Source: Fluviibacter sp964498255
GTDB lineage: Bacteria; Pseudomonadota; Gammaproteobacteria; Burkholderiales; Rhodocyclaceae
Assembly (NCBI GenBank): GCA_964498255.1
Contig: CAZCGW010000010.1
Location: 1 to 64,000 of the forward strand
Direction: 5' to 3'
Length of the DNA stretch: 64,000 nucleotides
Shown piece after piece: positions 27,110 to 33,894 of this stretch (position 1 is its first letter; every line of letters starts with the position of its first letter). The notes beneath the pieces were generated by a model. It was not told the origin of the DNA. It was given only the letters and a program-made list of their open reading frames with translations, and searched no databases. The position numbers and the translations under genes are program-made.

Positions 27110-28155
27110 GCACGGATATCATTTTTACGCCCAAAGAGGCCTTGCAGCGCCTGATCGAACACCGCGAGATCTTTCATGAAGAAATGACCTCGCTCATGCG
27201 TCAGATCATGTCGGGTGACGTATCGCCCGTGATGATCGCCGGCATCTTGATTGGGCTGCGCGTTAAAAAAGAAAGCATCGAAGAAATTGCCGCAGCGGCA
27301 GCGGTGATGCGTGAATTTGCGACGCCCGTACCGGTGGCCGATGCAGAGCATCTGCTCGATATCGTTGGTACTGGCGGTGATGGCGCGCATACCTTTAATA
27401 TTTCTACCACCGTCATGTTTGTGGCGGCTGCTGCAGGCGCCAAAGTGGCCAAGCATGGCGGGCGCTCGGTCTCCAGCCAATCCGGCAGCGCCGATGCGCT
27501 CGAAGCGCTGGGCGCCAAGCTGGATTTGAATCCGCAGCAGGTCGCACAGTGCATCGCGCAGTCTGGTATCGGTTTCATGTTTGCCCCCAACCACCACAGT
27601 GCCATGAAGCACGCGGCGCCGGTACGTAAAGAGCTGGGTGTGCGCACGCTCTTTAATATCCTCGGCCCGCTCACCAACCCGGCGGGCGCAGGTACGCAGT
27701 TGCTCGGTGTCTTCCATCCGGATCTGGTGGGTATTCTGGTGCGTGTACTGCAGCGCCTGGGTAGCCGGCGTGCACTGGTGGTGCACGGGGTGGATGGTCT
27801 CGATGAAGTGTCGTTATCGGGCCCAACCCTGGTGGGTGAGCTTAAAGACGGTGAGATCCATGAATACCAGATCAAACCGGAAGACTTCGGTATCACTCCG
27901 GCGCCTATTAGCGCGCTGCAAGTGGCCAACCCGGCTGAATCCATTGCGCGCATGCAGGCTGTGCTGGCCAACGAACCGGGGCCTTCGCAGGATATCGTGC
28001 TCCTCAATGCCGGTGCCGCACTCTACGCAGCCGGCCGTGTTGACAGCATCGCCAATGGCATTACTCAAGCCCGTGAGGCTATTGCCTCCGGTGCGGCGCT
28101 CAATAAACTCAACGAATTTGTCGCTTGTACGAACGCAAACGCGCAAGCGGCCTAA
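27106..28155 (+). CDS. trpD: Anthranilate phosphoribosyltransferase TrpD
   Basis: A 349-residue enzyme joining anthranilate to PRPP. The PRPP loop VGTGGDGAHTFNIST, KHGGRSVSSQSGSADALEALG and the NPAGAGTQLLGVF segment are diagnostic. It overlaps trpG (ATGA) and is followed by trpC after ten bases. A long antisense frame here is a codon-bias shadow. Confidence 0.97.
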   Translation: MSTDIIFTPKEALQRLIEHREIFHEEMTSLMRQIMSGDVSPVMIAGILIGLRVKKESIEEIAAAAAVMREFATPVPVADAEHLLDIVGTGGDGAHTFNISTTVMFVAAAAGAKVAKHGGRSVSSQSGSADALEALGAKLDLNPQQVAQCIAQSGIGFMFAPNHHSAMKHAAPVRKELGVRTLFNILGPLTNPAGAGTQLLGVFHPDLVGILVRVLQRLGSRRALVVHGVDGLDEVSLSGPTLVGELKDGEIHEYQIKPEDFGITPAPISALQVANPAESIARMQAVLANEPGPSQDIVLLNAGAALYAAGRVDSIANGITQAREAIASGAALNKLNEFVACTNANAQAA

Positions 28156-28165
28156 AGAAAACCGT

Positions 28166-28963
28166 ATGAACCAAAAAAGCGACATCCTCGCCAAAATCAT
28201 CGCCACCAAAGAGGTTGAGGTTAAAGCCGGCTATGCCAAGTGCGCGCTGGCTGAAATGGAAGTACTGGCTAAGGCGCAAGCACCTGCTCGAGACTTTGTC
28301 GGGGCTATCCGCGTAAAACTCGCCGCGCAACAACCTGCAGTCATTGCCGAGATTAAAAAAGCCAGCCCGTCCAAAGGGGTCATCCGCGCAGACTTTAAGC
28401 CGGCGGACATTGCCCAGTCTTACGCCGCTCATGGCGCAGCCTGTTTGTCGGTGCTCACGGATGTCGATTATTTTCAGGGCGCCAACAGCTATCTGCAAGC
28501 AGCGCGTGCTGCCTGTGATCTACCGGTGATCCGCAAAGACTTCATTATTGATCGCTGGCAGATTGCTGAAGCCCGTGCCATCGGTGCCGATGCCATTCTG
28601 CTAATTGTGTCGGCCCTCACCGATGCGGAGCTGCACGATCTGGAAGCCTATGCCTTCAGCCTCGGCCTGGCGGTACTGGTCGAAGTGCACGATGGTGAGG
28701 AGCTCACGCGGGCGCTGACCATGCAAACGCCGCTGATCGGTATTAACAACCGAAACCTACGCACCTTTGAAGTGTCGCTCGATACAACGCTTAATCTTAA
28801 AGACCGTATCGGTGCCGAGCGCATCGTGGTAGCAGAGAGCGGCATCCTGGCGCCAGCCGACGTGCAGGTGCTGCGCAATGCAAACGTCAACACCTTCCTG
28901 GTGGGCGAAGCCTTTATGCGGGCGCCAGAGCCGGGCGTGGAGCTGGCGCGGCTATTTGCCTGA
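28166..28963 (+). CDS. trpC: Indole-3-glycerol-phosphate synthase TrpC
   Basis: A 265-residue TIM-barrel enzyme that closes the indole ring. Motifs are VIAEIKKASPSKGVIR, SVLTDVDYFQGA, PVIRKDFIIDRWQI, GADAILLIVSAL, GINNRNLRTFEV and VAESGI. ATG 28166 begins MNQKSDILAKII; the frame upstream runs through trpD. The last 30 codons and about 60 bases beyond are repeated at 30347-30498, with an identical protein end. The gene itself is complete. Confidence 0.97.
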   Translation: MNQKSDILAKIIATKEVEVKAGYAKCALAEMEVLAKAQAPARDFVGAIRVKLAAQQPAVIAEIKKASPSKGVIRADFKPADIAQSYAAHGAACLSVLTDVDYFQGANSYLQAARAACDLPVIRKDFIIDRWQIAEARAIGADAILLIVSALTDAELHDLEAYAFSLGLAVLVEVHDGEELTRALTMQTPLIGINNRNLRTFEVSLDTTLNLKDRIGAERIVVAESGILAPADVQVLRNANVNTFLVGEAFMRAPEPGVELARLFA

Positions 28964-29021
28964 GGCATCTTAGCCCGCCACGTTTGAGGGATCATGCAAA
29001 CCCTCCAGATAGAAGCCATGG
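28872..29021 (+). repeat. Direct repeat, resident copy: trpC 3' end and flank
   Basis: Starts at TGCGCAATG in trpC and runs through the stop into a flank (GTTTGAGGGATCATGCAAAC) ending near an AGAAGCCATG. It matches 30347-30498. In the 30-codon coding part all differences are synonymous. The flank is less similar but clearly alignable up to the ATG of the MNT gene in the second copy. Confidence 0.9.
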
Positions 29022-29032
29022 AAGCCGGAGCT

Positions 29033-29435
29033 AGGCGATGGCTGGTAGCTAAAAACAGTGCGCCGTGGCCTTTATCTCAATCTATTAACGTAGCCGCGTG
29101 TACAACCGGACGAAGCAGCCGGTCATATTTGCCGTAGTGCCATTGTTAGCCTACAAAAAGTACTGGGCGATGCAGGCGTAATGAATAACTTCACATCCTG
29201 GGTTACGTGCGTGGTACCGCTGCCGCCCGAGAAACTGTCTGACGGAAAACGGCATTCGGATTCGCGCAGCCGTATGACATTGCCGCCGTTAGATCTGGAT
29301 TTTGAGCAATTGAATCAGGCTCGATTGGACAGGCTGGCAAAGAAAATGGGGCTGGAAAATGCTCTCAACCAATGGAAGGCAGGCAAAAAAGCCTACGACT
29401 TTGCACCCGGCACACGGTTTAATGCGCCGCGCTAA
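29033..29435 (+). pseudogene. Decayed AbiEi-type antitoxin gene
   Basis: This is a degraded relative of the intact antitoxin gene at 31821-32546. It aligns from about codon 52 of that gene. It carries a frameshift near 29050, an in-frame TAG near 29085, and a deletion of roughly 170 bp joining at a shared TCGC-CAGCC stretch near 29265. The last 165 bases (LPPLDLDFEQLNQARLDRL onward) are nearly identical to the intact gene. An 84-codon frame from ATG 29181 remains open. Just upstream, 29018-29031 resembles the first codons of the MNT gene, so most of a cassette has been lost. Confidence 0.8.
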
Positions 29436-29458
29436 CAAATTAGCCAAATGTTGCGCAA
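29436..29458 (+). repeat. 23-bp direct repeat, left copy
   Basis: CAAAT followed by TAGCCAAATGTTGCGCAA. The right copy at 30331-30353 differs at one position. The pair brackets the PaaA/ParE-type module. Confidence 0.85.
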
Positions 29459-29507
29459 AATTTAGCGCGCGATAGCTTAATAGTCTTGCTCATCATCATT
29501 CCACATG

Positions 29508-29535
29508 TTGCAGTTATTTATTAACTGCGTATAGT
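29508..29535 (+). promoter_or_regulatory. Candidate promoter and operator of the PaaA/ParE-type module
   Basis: TTGCAG (29508-29513) and TATAGT (29530-29535) with a 16-base spacer. A perfect inverted repeat GCAGTTA-TTTAT-TAACTGC (29510-29528) covers the spacer, and a further TTTAACTG follows at 29535-29542. This is a typical site for autoregulation by an antitoxin. Confidence 0.55.
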
Positions 29536-29585
29536 TTAACTGTAAATCGCGTTGTGCATGCTGATTCAAACTACAGGAGCTGTCG

Positions 29586-30029
29586 ATGAGCGTACAAACA
29601 ATAGATCACGCCACCTTATCCCGCCTTGTTGAAGCGGGGGCGGTCAGCGCGGCACAGGCTGTCGGTCAGCAGGGCGGTTGGTCTGTAGTGGTGAAATACG
29701 GGATGATCGAACGAACGCTGGCGGCACAGCGTAATCGTCAGGTGCGCACGTTCCGCAAACTGGAATCGCTCGTCTCCTACTTGAAGGGCGTGGGCATTGG
29801 CCAATTTGTGGTGGATGCGCTTAATTACGACCCCGTGAGCCAGACACCCGCAAAGCGGCCAGATCGGTCAGTGGCATTAAAACATGCGCATGAGGCAGCC
29901 GCTTACGACACATGGTTTAGAGCACAGATTCAAGCCAGTCTTGATGATGCGCGCCCGAGCATTGCAGCCGATGAAGCTCGCAAGGCGTTTGCTAAACATA
30001 AGGCGCTACTGATAAAGCCGGCAAAGTGA
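29586..30029 (+). CDS. Antitoxin with C-terminal PaaA/stability-determinant-like domain and extra N-terminal domain
   Basis: A 147-residue protein in two parts. Residues 1 to about 83 (LVEAGAVSAAQAVGQQGGW, VRTFRKLESLVSYLKGVGIG) resemble ParC-type partition-associated proteins of plasmids. Residues about 95-147 (AAYDTWFRAQIQASLDDARP) resemble small PaaA/'stability determinant' antitoxins of ParE/RelE toxins. It overlaps the toxin start by four bases (GTGA) and has AGGAG eight bases upstream of ATG 29586. Family calls are from memory of motif style; the antitoxin role follows from context. Confidence 0.65.
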   Translation: MSVQTIDHATLSRLVEAGAVSAAQAVGQQGGWSVVVKYGMIERTLAAQRNRQVRTFRKLESLVSYLKGVGIGQFVVDALNYDPVSQTPAKRPDRSVALKHAHEAAAYDTWFRAQIQASLDDARPSIAADEARKAFAKHKALLIKPAK

Positions 30030-30307
30030 TAAAGCTTGTCTGGCGTCCAATGGCTTTGACCGACCGCGAAGCCATCATGACGTTTATTGCTGAAGAGAGT
30101 CCAGTTGCAGCAATTGCGCTTGATGATCAGTTTGAGGCAAAAGCTGAGCAGGCTAGGCTGCGTCCCACGCTCTATAAGCCAGGCCGGATTAAGGGCACTC
30201 GGGAAATTGTGGTGCAACCGAACTATGTGATGATTTATGCCGTTGACAAAGATGCAGGAGAATTGACTGTGCTACGCGTCTTGCACGCAGCACAGCAGTG
30301 GCCGTAG
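30026..30307 (+). CDS. RelE/ParE family toxin
   Basis: A 93-residue protein with the ParE/RelE fold pattern: KLVWRPMALTDREAIMTFI at the N-terminus, GRIKGTREIVVQPNYVMIYAV in the core strands and a final VLRVLHAAQQWP. ParE types poison DNA gyrase and RelE types cleave mRNA; the sequence alone does not decide, though the ending is more ParE-like. It starts at GTG 30026 overlapping the antitoxin stop. The module lies between 23-bp direct repeats. Confidence 0.85.
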   Translation: MIKLVWRPMALTDREAIMTFIAEESPVAAIALDDQFEAKAEQARLRPTLYKPGRIKGTREIVVQPNYVMIYAVDKDAGELTVLRVLHAAQQWP

Positions 30308-30330
30308 CGAGATACCAGCAACTGTGCCTC

Positions 30331-30353
30331 CAAAATAGCCAAATGTTGCGCAA
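30331..30353 (+). repeat. 23-bp direct repeat, right copy
   Basis: CAAAA followed by TAGCCAAATGTTGCGCAA, matching 29436-29458 with one mismatch. Its last seven bases (TGCGCAA) are at the same time the first bases of the trpC-end repeat. Confidence 0.85.
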
Positions 30354-30498
30354 TGCCAACGTCAACACCTTCCTGGTGGGCGAAGCCTTCATGCGGGCGC
30401 CAGAGCCGGGGGTTGAGCTGGCAAGGTTATTTGCCTGAAGCTTATTCTATAGCTAAGCGTTTGACGGATCACGCAAACCCACTAGAATGAAGCCATGA
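30347..30498 (+). repeat. Direct repeat, second copy of trpC 3' end and flank
   Basis: Bases 30347-30438 encode the same last 30 residues as trpC (from LRNANVNTFLVGEAF to the stop) but differ at about eight third or first codon positions, all silent. The downstream flank leads directly into the ATG of the MNT gene at 30495. It is a 5'-truncated trpC with no start and is not expected to be functional. Confidence 0.9.
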
Positions 30499-30827
30499 AA
30501 ACCGAAGCCGAACGCGAAGCGGAAATTATGAAGATGCTCGAAGATTTGTTTTCCGCCAGGAAAGCAGATCTGGTGAAGCATCGCGTGCTTCTATTCGGTT
30601 CGCGGGCGCGTGGTAATGCAAAGCGACAATCTGACTTTGATCTTGCGATTGATGGGGATGAGCCTCTAGCTGTTAAGAAGTTTTATGAGATCGAAGAAGC
30701 GCTAGACGATTTGCCAACGCTGTATAGCTTTGATTGGGTGGATTTGGCCAAAGCAAATCCCCGCTTCCGTGAAGAGGCTATAAAGTCGGCAAGGGTCATT
30801 TATGAAGGCTGTTCTATTCGCAGTTAA
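30495..30827 (+). CDS. MNT-type minimal nucleotidyltransferase (antitoxin of HEPN/MNT pair)
   Basis: A 110-residue protein with the complete polymerase-beta-like nucleotidyltransferase motif G35-S-X10-D47-X-D49 (FGSRARGN...SDFDLAI). MNT antitoxins are known to modify (AMPylate) their HEPN toxin partners. A shortened HEPN frame follows and overlaps its last 26 bases in another frame. The C-terminus (AIKSARVIYEG) is normal for the family. The trpC-end repeat runs right up to its start codon. Confidence 0.88.
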   Translation: MKTEAEREAEIMKMLEDLFSARKADLVKHRVLLFGSRARGNAKRQSDFDLAIDGDEPLAVKKFYEIEEALDDLPTLYSFDWVDLAKANPRFREEAIKSARVIYEGCSIRS

Positions 30828-30981
30828 AGAAATCTGGTTGGAGATGCTCGAAGCCAGAAACCGTATGTCGCATACCTATGATGCTAAAGATGCGCTTAAG
30901 GTCTATGAAAAGCTCCGGGGCTTTGTTGAACCGCTGCGAAACTTGGTTAACAGTCTCAAAGAATCCACCGCGACTCAATAG
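30802..30981 (+). CDS. Truncated HEPN-domain protein (nucleotidyltransferase substrate-binding type)
   Basis: A 59-residue frame from ATG 30802 to TAG 30979-30981. It matches the C-terminal half of HI0074-type HEPN toxins: IWLEMLEARNRMSHTYDAKD followed by ALKVYEKLRGFVEPL. The RNase-type motif R19-X4-H24 (RNRMSH) is kept, but the first helices (roughly 70-80 residues of a usual 130-145) are missing. The deletion joins directly into the MNT gene. It is either a dead toxin remnant or a minimal product; I favour a remnant. Confidence 0.65.
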   Translation: MKAVLFAVKEIWLEMLEARNRMSHTYDAKDALKVYEKLRGFVEPLRNLVNSLKESTATQ

Positions 30982-30982
30982 A

Positions 30983-31037
30983 TTGACGTTTTTAACGTAG
31001 TCCGTTAGGATCAAAAAACGATCCTAATGGACTACGT
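30983..31037 (+). promoter_or_regulatory. Promoter with overlapping inverted-repeat operator of the AbiE-type operon
   Basis: TTGACG (30983-30988) and TAGGAT (31006-31011) are exactly 17 bases apart. An inverted repeat with 18-base arms (ACGTAGTCCGTTAGGATC, 30995-31012, and its partner 31020-31037, one mismatch) and a 7-base centre covers the -10 element and ends two bases before the toxin ATG. AbiEi proteins are known to bind inverted repeats and repress their own operon, so this is a likely operator. Confidence 0.7.
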
Positions 31038-31039
31038 GT

Positions 31040-31831
31040 ATGCAACTGCTTGACCCCAAACTCCTCGGTTTTCAACCGCTGGCCATCGCCCGCGACCGCT
31101 TCCAGCTGGCCTTCGTGCGCGCCGTCATGATGGCGGCGAACGGCCGACTGGTGGTTAAAGGCGGTATGGCGATTCGTACCGAGCTGGATGGCGTTCGGAT
31201 GACCGAAGACGTCGATTTTGATCGTGCTGCGGGTATCTCGCTAGAGGCAACAGCTAATGCCATCCGTCAGGGGCTTAAGCAGGCGTGTACCGTTTGTGGT
31301 GTGCATGACGCACAGCTAACGGAAAGCAAAAAAACCGCCGCAACACTACGTATCAAATTGCACGGCACCTTGCCTGAAGGTGGGGTCATTAGTTTTAAGG
31401 CAGAAGCATCCGGTCGTCACGCGGCCTTTGCTGACCGGTTCAAAACCATCGTCCCGGTCACGTCGCCAGCGTCCTATCGCGTTGCCCCCATGTCGATGAG
31501 TGTTTATCCGCTCAACGTATTGCTGGCAACCAAGATTGCAGCGCTCATGAGTCCGGAACGTAACGTCCCGCGAGACGTGTACGACATCAAACGTATGCTT
31601 GATGTTGGTGTTACGCCAGAGGGTTTGGATGTGCTGGTGTCTAAAACGCAATTGCGGGCTTTTGCCGATGAAGTCTGGGCCAAAGTCGGGGGCATCCATT
31701 ACAACGCGTTCCAAACCGAGTTGCTGCCCTTCATTGGAAAAGCAGCGGCGGATGAAGTCACCGAAGCCGTCTGGTCAGCCTGGTGTACCGATGTAGCTGC
31801 TGCTATCGAAGGAATATGTCGTGGCGCTTAA
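31040..31831 (+). CDS. AbiEii/AbiGii-type nucleotidyltransferase toxin
   Basis: A 263-residue member of the AbiEii (DUF1814) nucleotidyltransferases. The motif VVKGGMAIRTELDG has G41-G42, and D57-X-D59 follows in MTEDVDFD. LLATKIAALMSPERNVPRDVYDIKRML is the conserved helical region (split here as LLATKIAAL and RDVYDIKRML). Related toxins add nucleotides to tRNA ends and block growth, acting as TA or phage-abortive systems. It overlaps the AbiEi-type gene by 11 bases. Toxin precedes antitoxin, the reverse of the classic abiEi-abiEii order. Confidence 0.85.
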   Translation: MQLLDPKLLGFQPLAIARDRFQLAFVRAVMMAANGRLVVKGGMAIRTELDGVRMTEDVDFDRAAGISLEATANAIRQGLKQACTVCGVHDAQLTESKKTAATLRIKLHGTLPEGGVISFKAEASGRHAAFADRFKTIVPVTSPASYRVAPMSMSVYPLNVLLATKIAALMSPERNVPRDVYDIKRMLDVGVTPEGLDVLVSKTQLRAFADEVWAKVGGIHYNAFQTELLPFIGKAAADEVTEAVWSAWCTDVAAAIEGICRGA

Positions 31832-32546
31832 ACTCGACCACATATTGCGGATGCTGCGTGATCCGGAGTGTCCGCGGGTGCTGACCCCCATGGATATCAA
31901 GCAATGGTTTGCCATGTCTGACATCGCGCTTTCTGAAGCCACACAAAAACGCTGGGTGGCAAGGATGCGCGATAGTGGATTAATCAAACCGGTGCGGCGC
32001 GGGTTGTATCTCAATGCACTGGCGCAGCCACCCGTTCAACCCGATGAGGCGGGGAGCTATCTGTGTCGTGGCGCAATTGTGAGTCTGCAAAAAGTATTGG
32101 GTGATGCCGGTGTGCTGAATAACTTCACCTCATGGGTCACTTGTATTGTGGCGTTGCCCCCCGAAAAAAAAGAGGGCGAGAACAATCCATTCGGGTTCGC
32201 CCAGCCGAGCACAGGGAAAGTGGAAACGCAGGTCGGATCTTTTAGCTTTCAGGCGCTGCCATTTTCCCTGGTGTATCAGGCAGGGGCTCTGGATGATTGT
32301 CTGGAAGTCTTACCCTATCAACGGGCGACACCCGAAAAAGCCTTTCTCGATTGGTTGTACCTGGGGTCAACATCGCGCAGCCATATGACGTTGCCGCCTT
32401 TAGATCTGGATTTTGAGCAATTGAATCAGGCTCGATTGGACAGGCTGGCAAAGAAAATGGGGCTGGAAAATGCACTCATCCAATGGAAGGCAGGCAAAAA
32501 AACCTACGACCTTGCGCCCGGCGCACGGTTTAATGCGCCGCGCTAA
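31821..32546 (+). CDS. AbiEi family antitoxin/transcriptional regulator
   Basis: A 241-residue protein starting at GTG 31821 inside the toxin's last codons. The N-terminal part (VLTPMDIKQWFAMSDIALSE, then RMRDSGLIKPVRRGLYLN) has the winged-helix pattern of AbiEi antitoxins, which neutralise AbiEii and bind the promoter. The C-terminal part carries FSLVYQAG, ATPEKAFLDWLYLG and the LPPLDLDFEQLNQARLDRL segment. A decayed relative lies at 29033-29435. Confidence 0.8.
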   Translation: MALKLDHILRMLRDPECPRVLTPMDIKQWFAMSDIALSEATQKRWVARMRDSGLIKPVRRGLYLNALAQPPVQPDEAGSYLCRGAIVSLQKVLGDAGVLNNFTSWVTCIVALPPEKKEGENNPFGFAQPSTGKVETQVGSFSFQALPFSLVYQAGALDDCLEVLPYQRATPEKAFLDWLYLGSTSRSHMTLPPLDLDFEQLNQARLDRLAKKMGLENALIQWKAGKKTYDLAPGARFNAPR

Positions 32547-32578
32547 CCCAACAACCCCCATTCAATTTGCTGATTTGA

Positions 32579-32640
32579 TTGGACAAAATTAAAACTCCGG
32601 CTAAAATGCAATCAGTCTGCACTTTAGCCGGAGTTTTGTT
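32579..32640 (+). promoter_or_regulatory. Promoter and 20-bp inverted repeat directly before the DUF4143 ATPase gene
   Basis: TTGGAC (32579-32584) and TAAAAT (32602-32607) are 17 bases apart. Arms AAAACTCCGGCTAAAATGCA (32591-32610) and TGCACTTTAGCCGGAGTTTT (32618-32637) pair with one mismatch around ATCAGTC. The right arm contains the only visible ribosome binding site (CGGAG) and ends three bases before ATG 32641. Layout matches the AbiE-type operator at 30983-31037. Confidence 0.65.
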
Positions 32641-33891
32641 ATGCCTAACACCGCCCACGCCTATCCGCGAACCCTGAGATCGTCCATACTCAAAGCCTCG
32701 CGGCATTTTCCCGTGGTAGCAGTCACTGGCGCGCGGCAGGTAGGTAAAACGACCCTGCTAAAAGAGATCTGCGAGCCAGAGCGGCGGTATGTGTCACTGG
32801 ACGATCCCTTTTTGCTCAAATCCGCGAAGGAAGACCCGGAGCTTTTCCTGCAGAACCATCCGGCGCCGCTGCTGATTGATGAAATTCAGTACGCGCCGGA
32901 ATTGTTGCCCTTCATAAAAATGCGGGTAGATGCCGCAAAAAAGAAGGGGGAGTACTGGCTCACGGGCTCGCAGCCCTTTCATTTGATGCAGGGGCTGTCG
33001 GAATCTCTGGCTGGCCGGGTCGGCATCCTCAACCTGCTGGGTTTTTCTAATCTCGAATCGCATGGCTTGGGCGCGTGCGCTGTAAGTCCATTTTTGCCGG
33101 AGCGAGCTTGGGTAGATGCGCAGCAGTCTTCGTGGAACGGCAAAAACCCGCAGTCGATTCAAGCGCTCTACGCGGCAATTTGGCAAGGTTCTTTTCCCGC
33201 CCTTGTGATAGACCCAGACATGGATCGAGATTTGTATTTTGCGAGCTATGTGCAAACCTACATCCAACGAGATGTCCGTCAACTCGCGAGGGTAGGAGAC
33301 GAACAGGCATTTCTAAGATTTATACGATCTGCTGCTGCAAGAACCGGGCAACTCCTCAATATGGCCGACTTGGCACGCGATGCGGACATTTCCCCGAATA
33401 CCGCAAAAGCGTGGCTTTCAATATTGGAAGTCTCGGGGCTGATCTATCTACTGCAACCTTGGTATAGCAATCTTACGAAGCGGCTGGTTAAAACGCCCAA
33501 GCTCTATTTCATGGATACCGGTCTGTGTGCCTATTTGACTCAGTGGAGCAGCCCGGAAACGCTTGAGGCTGGCGCCATGAGCGGAGCCATCTTTGAAACC
33601 TGGTGCGTCGTAGAGATCATAAAGAGCTATTGGCACAACGGTCAGCGCGCACCGCTGTATTACTTTAGAAACCGTGACCAACAAGAAATAGATCTCTTGA
33701 TTGAACGAGATGGCAATTTGCATGGTGTTGAATTCAAGAAAAGTGCAGCACCAGGAGAGGGGGCTGTGGCAGGTATCAAAGCGGGGATAAAGCTAGGCTT
33801 GCCTATAGGCAGTAGCGCCGTTGTTTGTATGCGCCAGGATGTGCTGCAGATTGCCGAAGGTGTCATCACGATTCCGGCAACGCAAATTTAG
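32641..33891 (+). CDS. ATP-binding protein of the AAA_14/DUF4143 family
   Basis: A 416-residue protein with Walker A G30-ARQVGKTT (Lys36), Walker B LLIDEIQ (D80-E81) and sensor-like YWLTGSQPFHLM. The middle holds YVQTYIQRDVRQLARVGD and a winged-helix-like NMADLARDADISPNTAKAWL. The C-terminal DUF4143 part has KLYFMDTGLCAYLTQW, FETWCVVEIIKSY and YYFRNRDQQEIDLLIE, a nuclease-like E/D-X-D-L pattern. Cellular role is unknown for the family. Inverted repeats lie at both ends of the gene, and the stop TAG is part of a TTTAGCC motif shared with the upstream hairpin. Confidence 0.85.
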   Translation: MPNTAHAYPRTLRSSILKASRHFPVVAVTGARQVGKTTLLKEICEPERRYVSLDDPFLLKSAKEDPELFLQNHPAPLLIDEIQYAPELLPFIKMRVDAAKKKGEYWLTGSQPFHLMQGLSESLAGRVGILNLLGFSNLESHGLGACAVSPFLPERAWVDAQQSSWNGKNPQSIQALYAAIWQGSFPALVIDPDMDRDLYFASYVQTYIQRDVRQLARVGDEQAFLRFIRSAAARTGQLLNMADLARDADISPNTAKAWLSILEVSGLIYLLQPWYSNLTKRLVKTPKLYFMDTGLCAYLTQWSSPETLEAGAMSGAIFETWCVVEIIKSYWHNGQRAPLYYFRNRDQQEIDLLIERDGNLHGVEFKKSAAPGEGAVAGIKAGIKLGLPIGSSAVVCMRQDVLQIAEGVITIPATQI

Positions 33892-33894
33892 CCA

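Noticed and set aside
27201..28007. Antisense open frame of 268 codons opposite trpD
   Set aside because: Low-complexity Ser/Arg/Pro-rich translation typical of a shadow frame; trpD is unambiguous.
29181..29435. 84-codon open frame after trpC as a functional small antitoxin
   Set aside because: It is the tail of a damaged AbiEi-type gene with a deletion, an upstream frameshift and a stop. The N-terminal DNA-binding part is missing.
30347..30438. Second trpC as a functional gene
   Set aside because: Only the last 30 codons are present, with no start and no catalytic residues.
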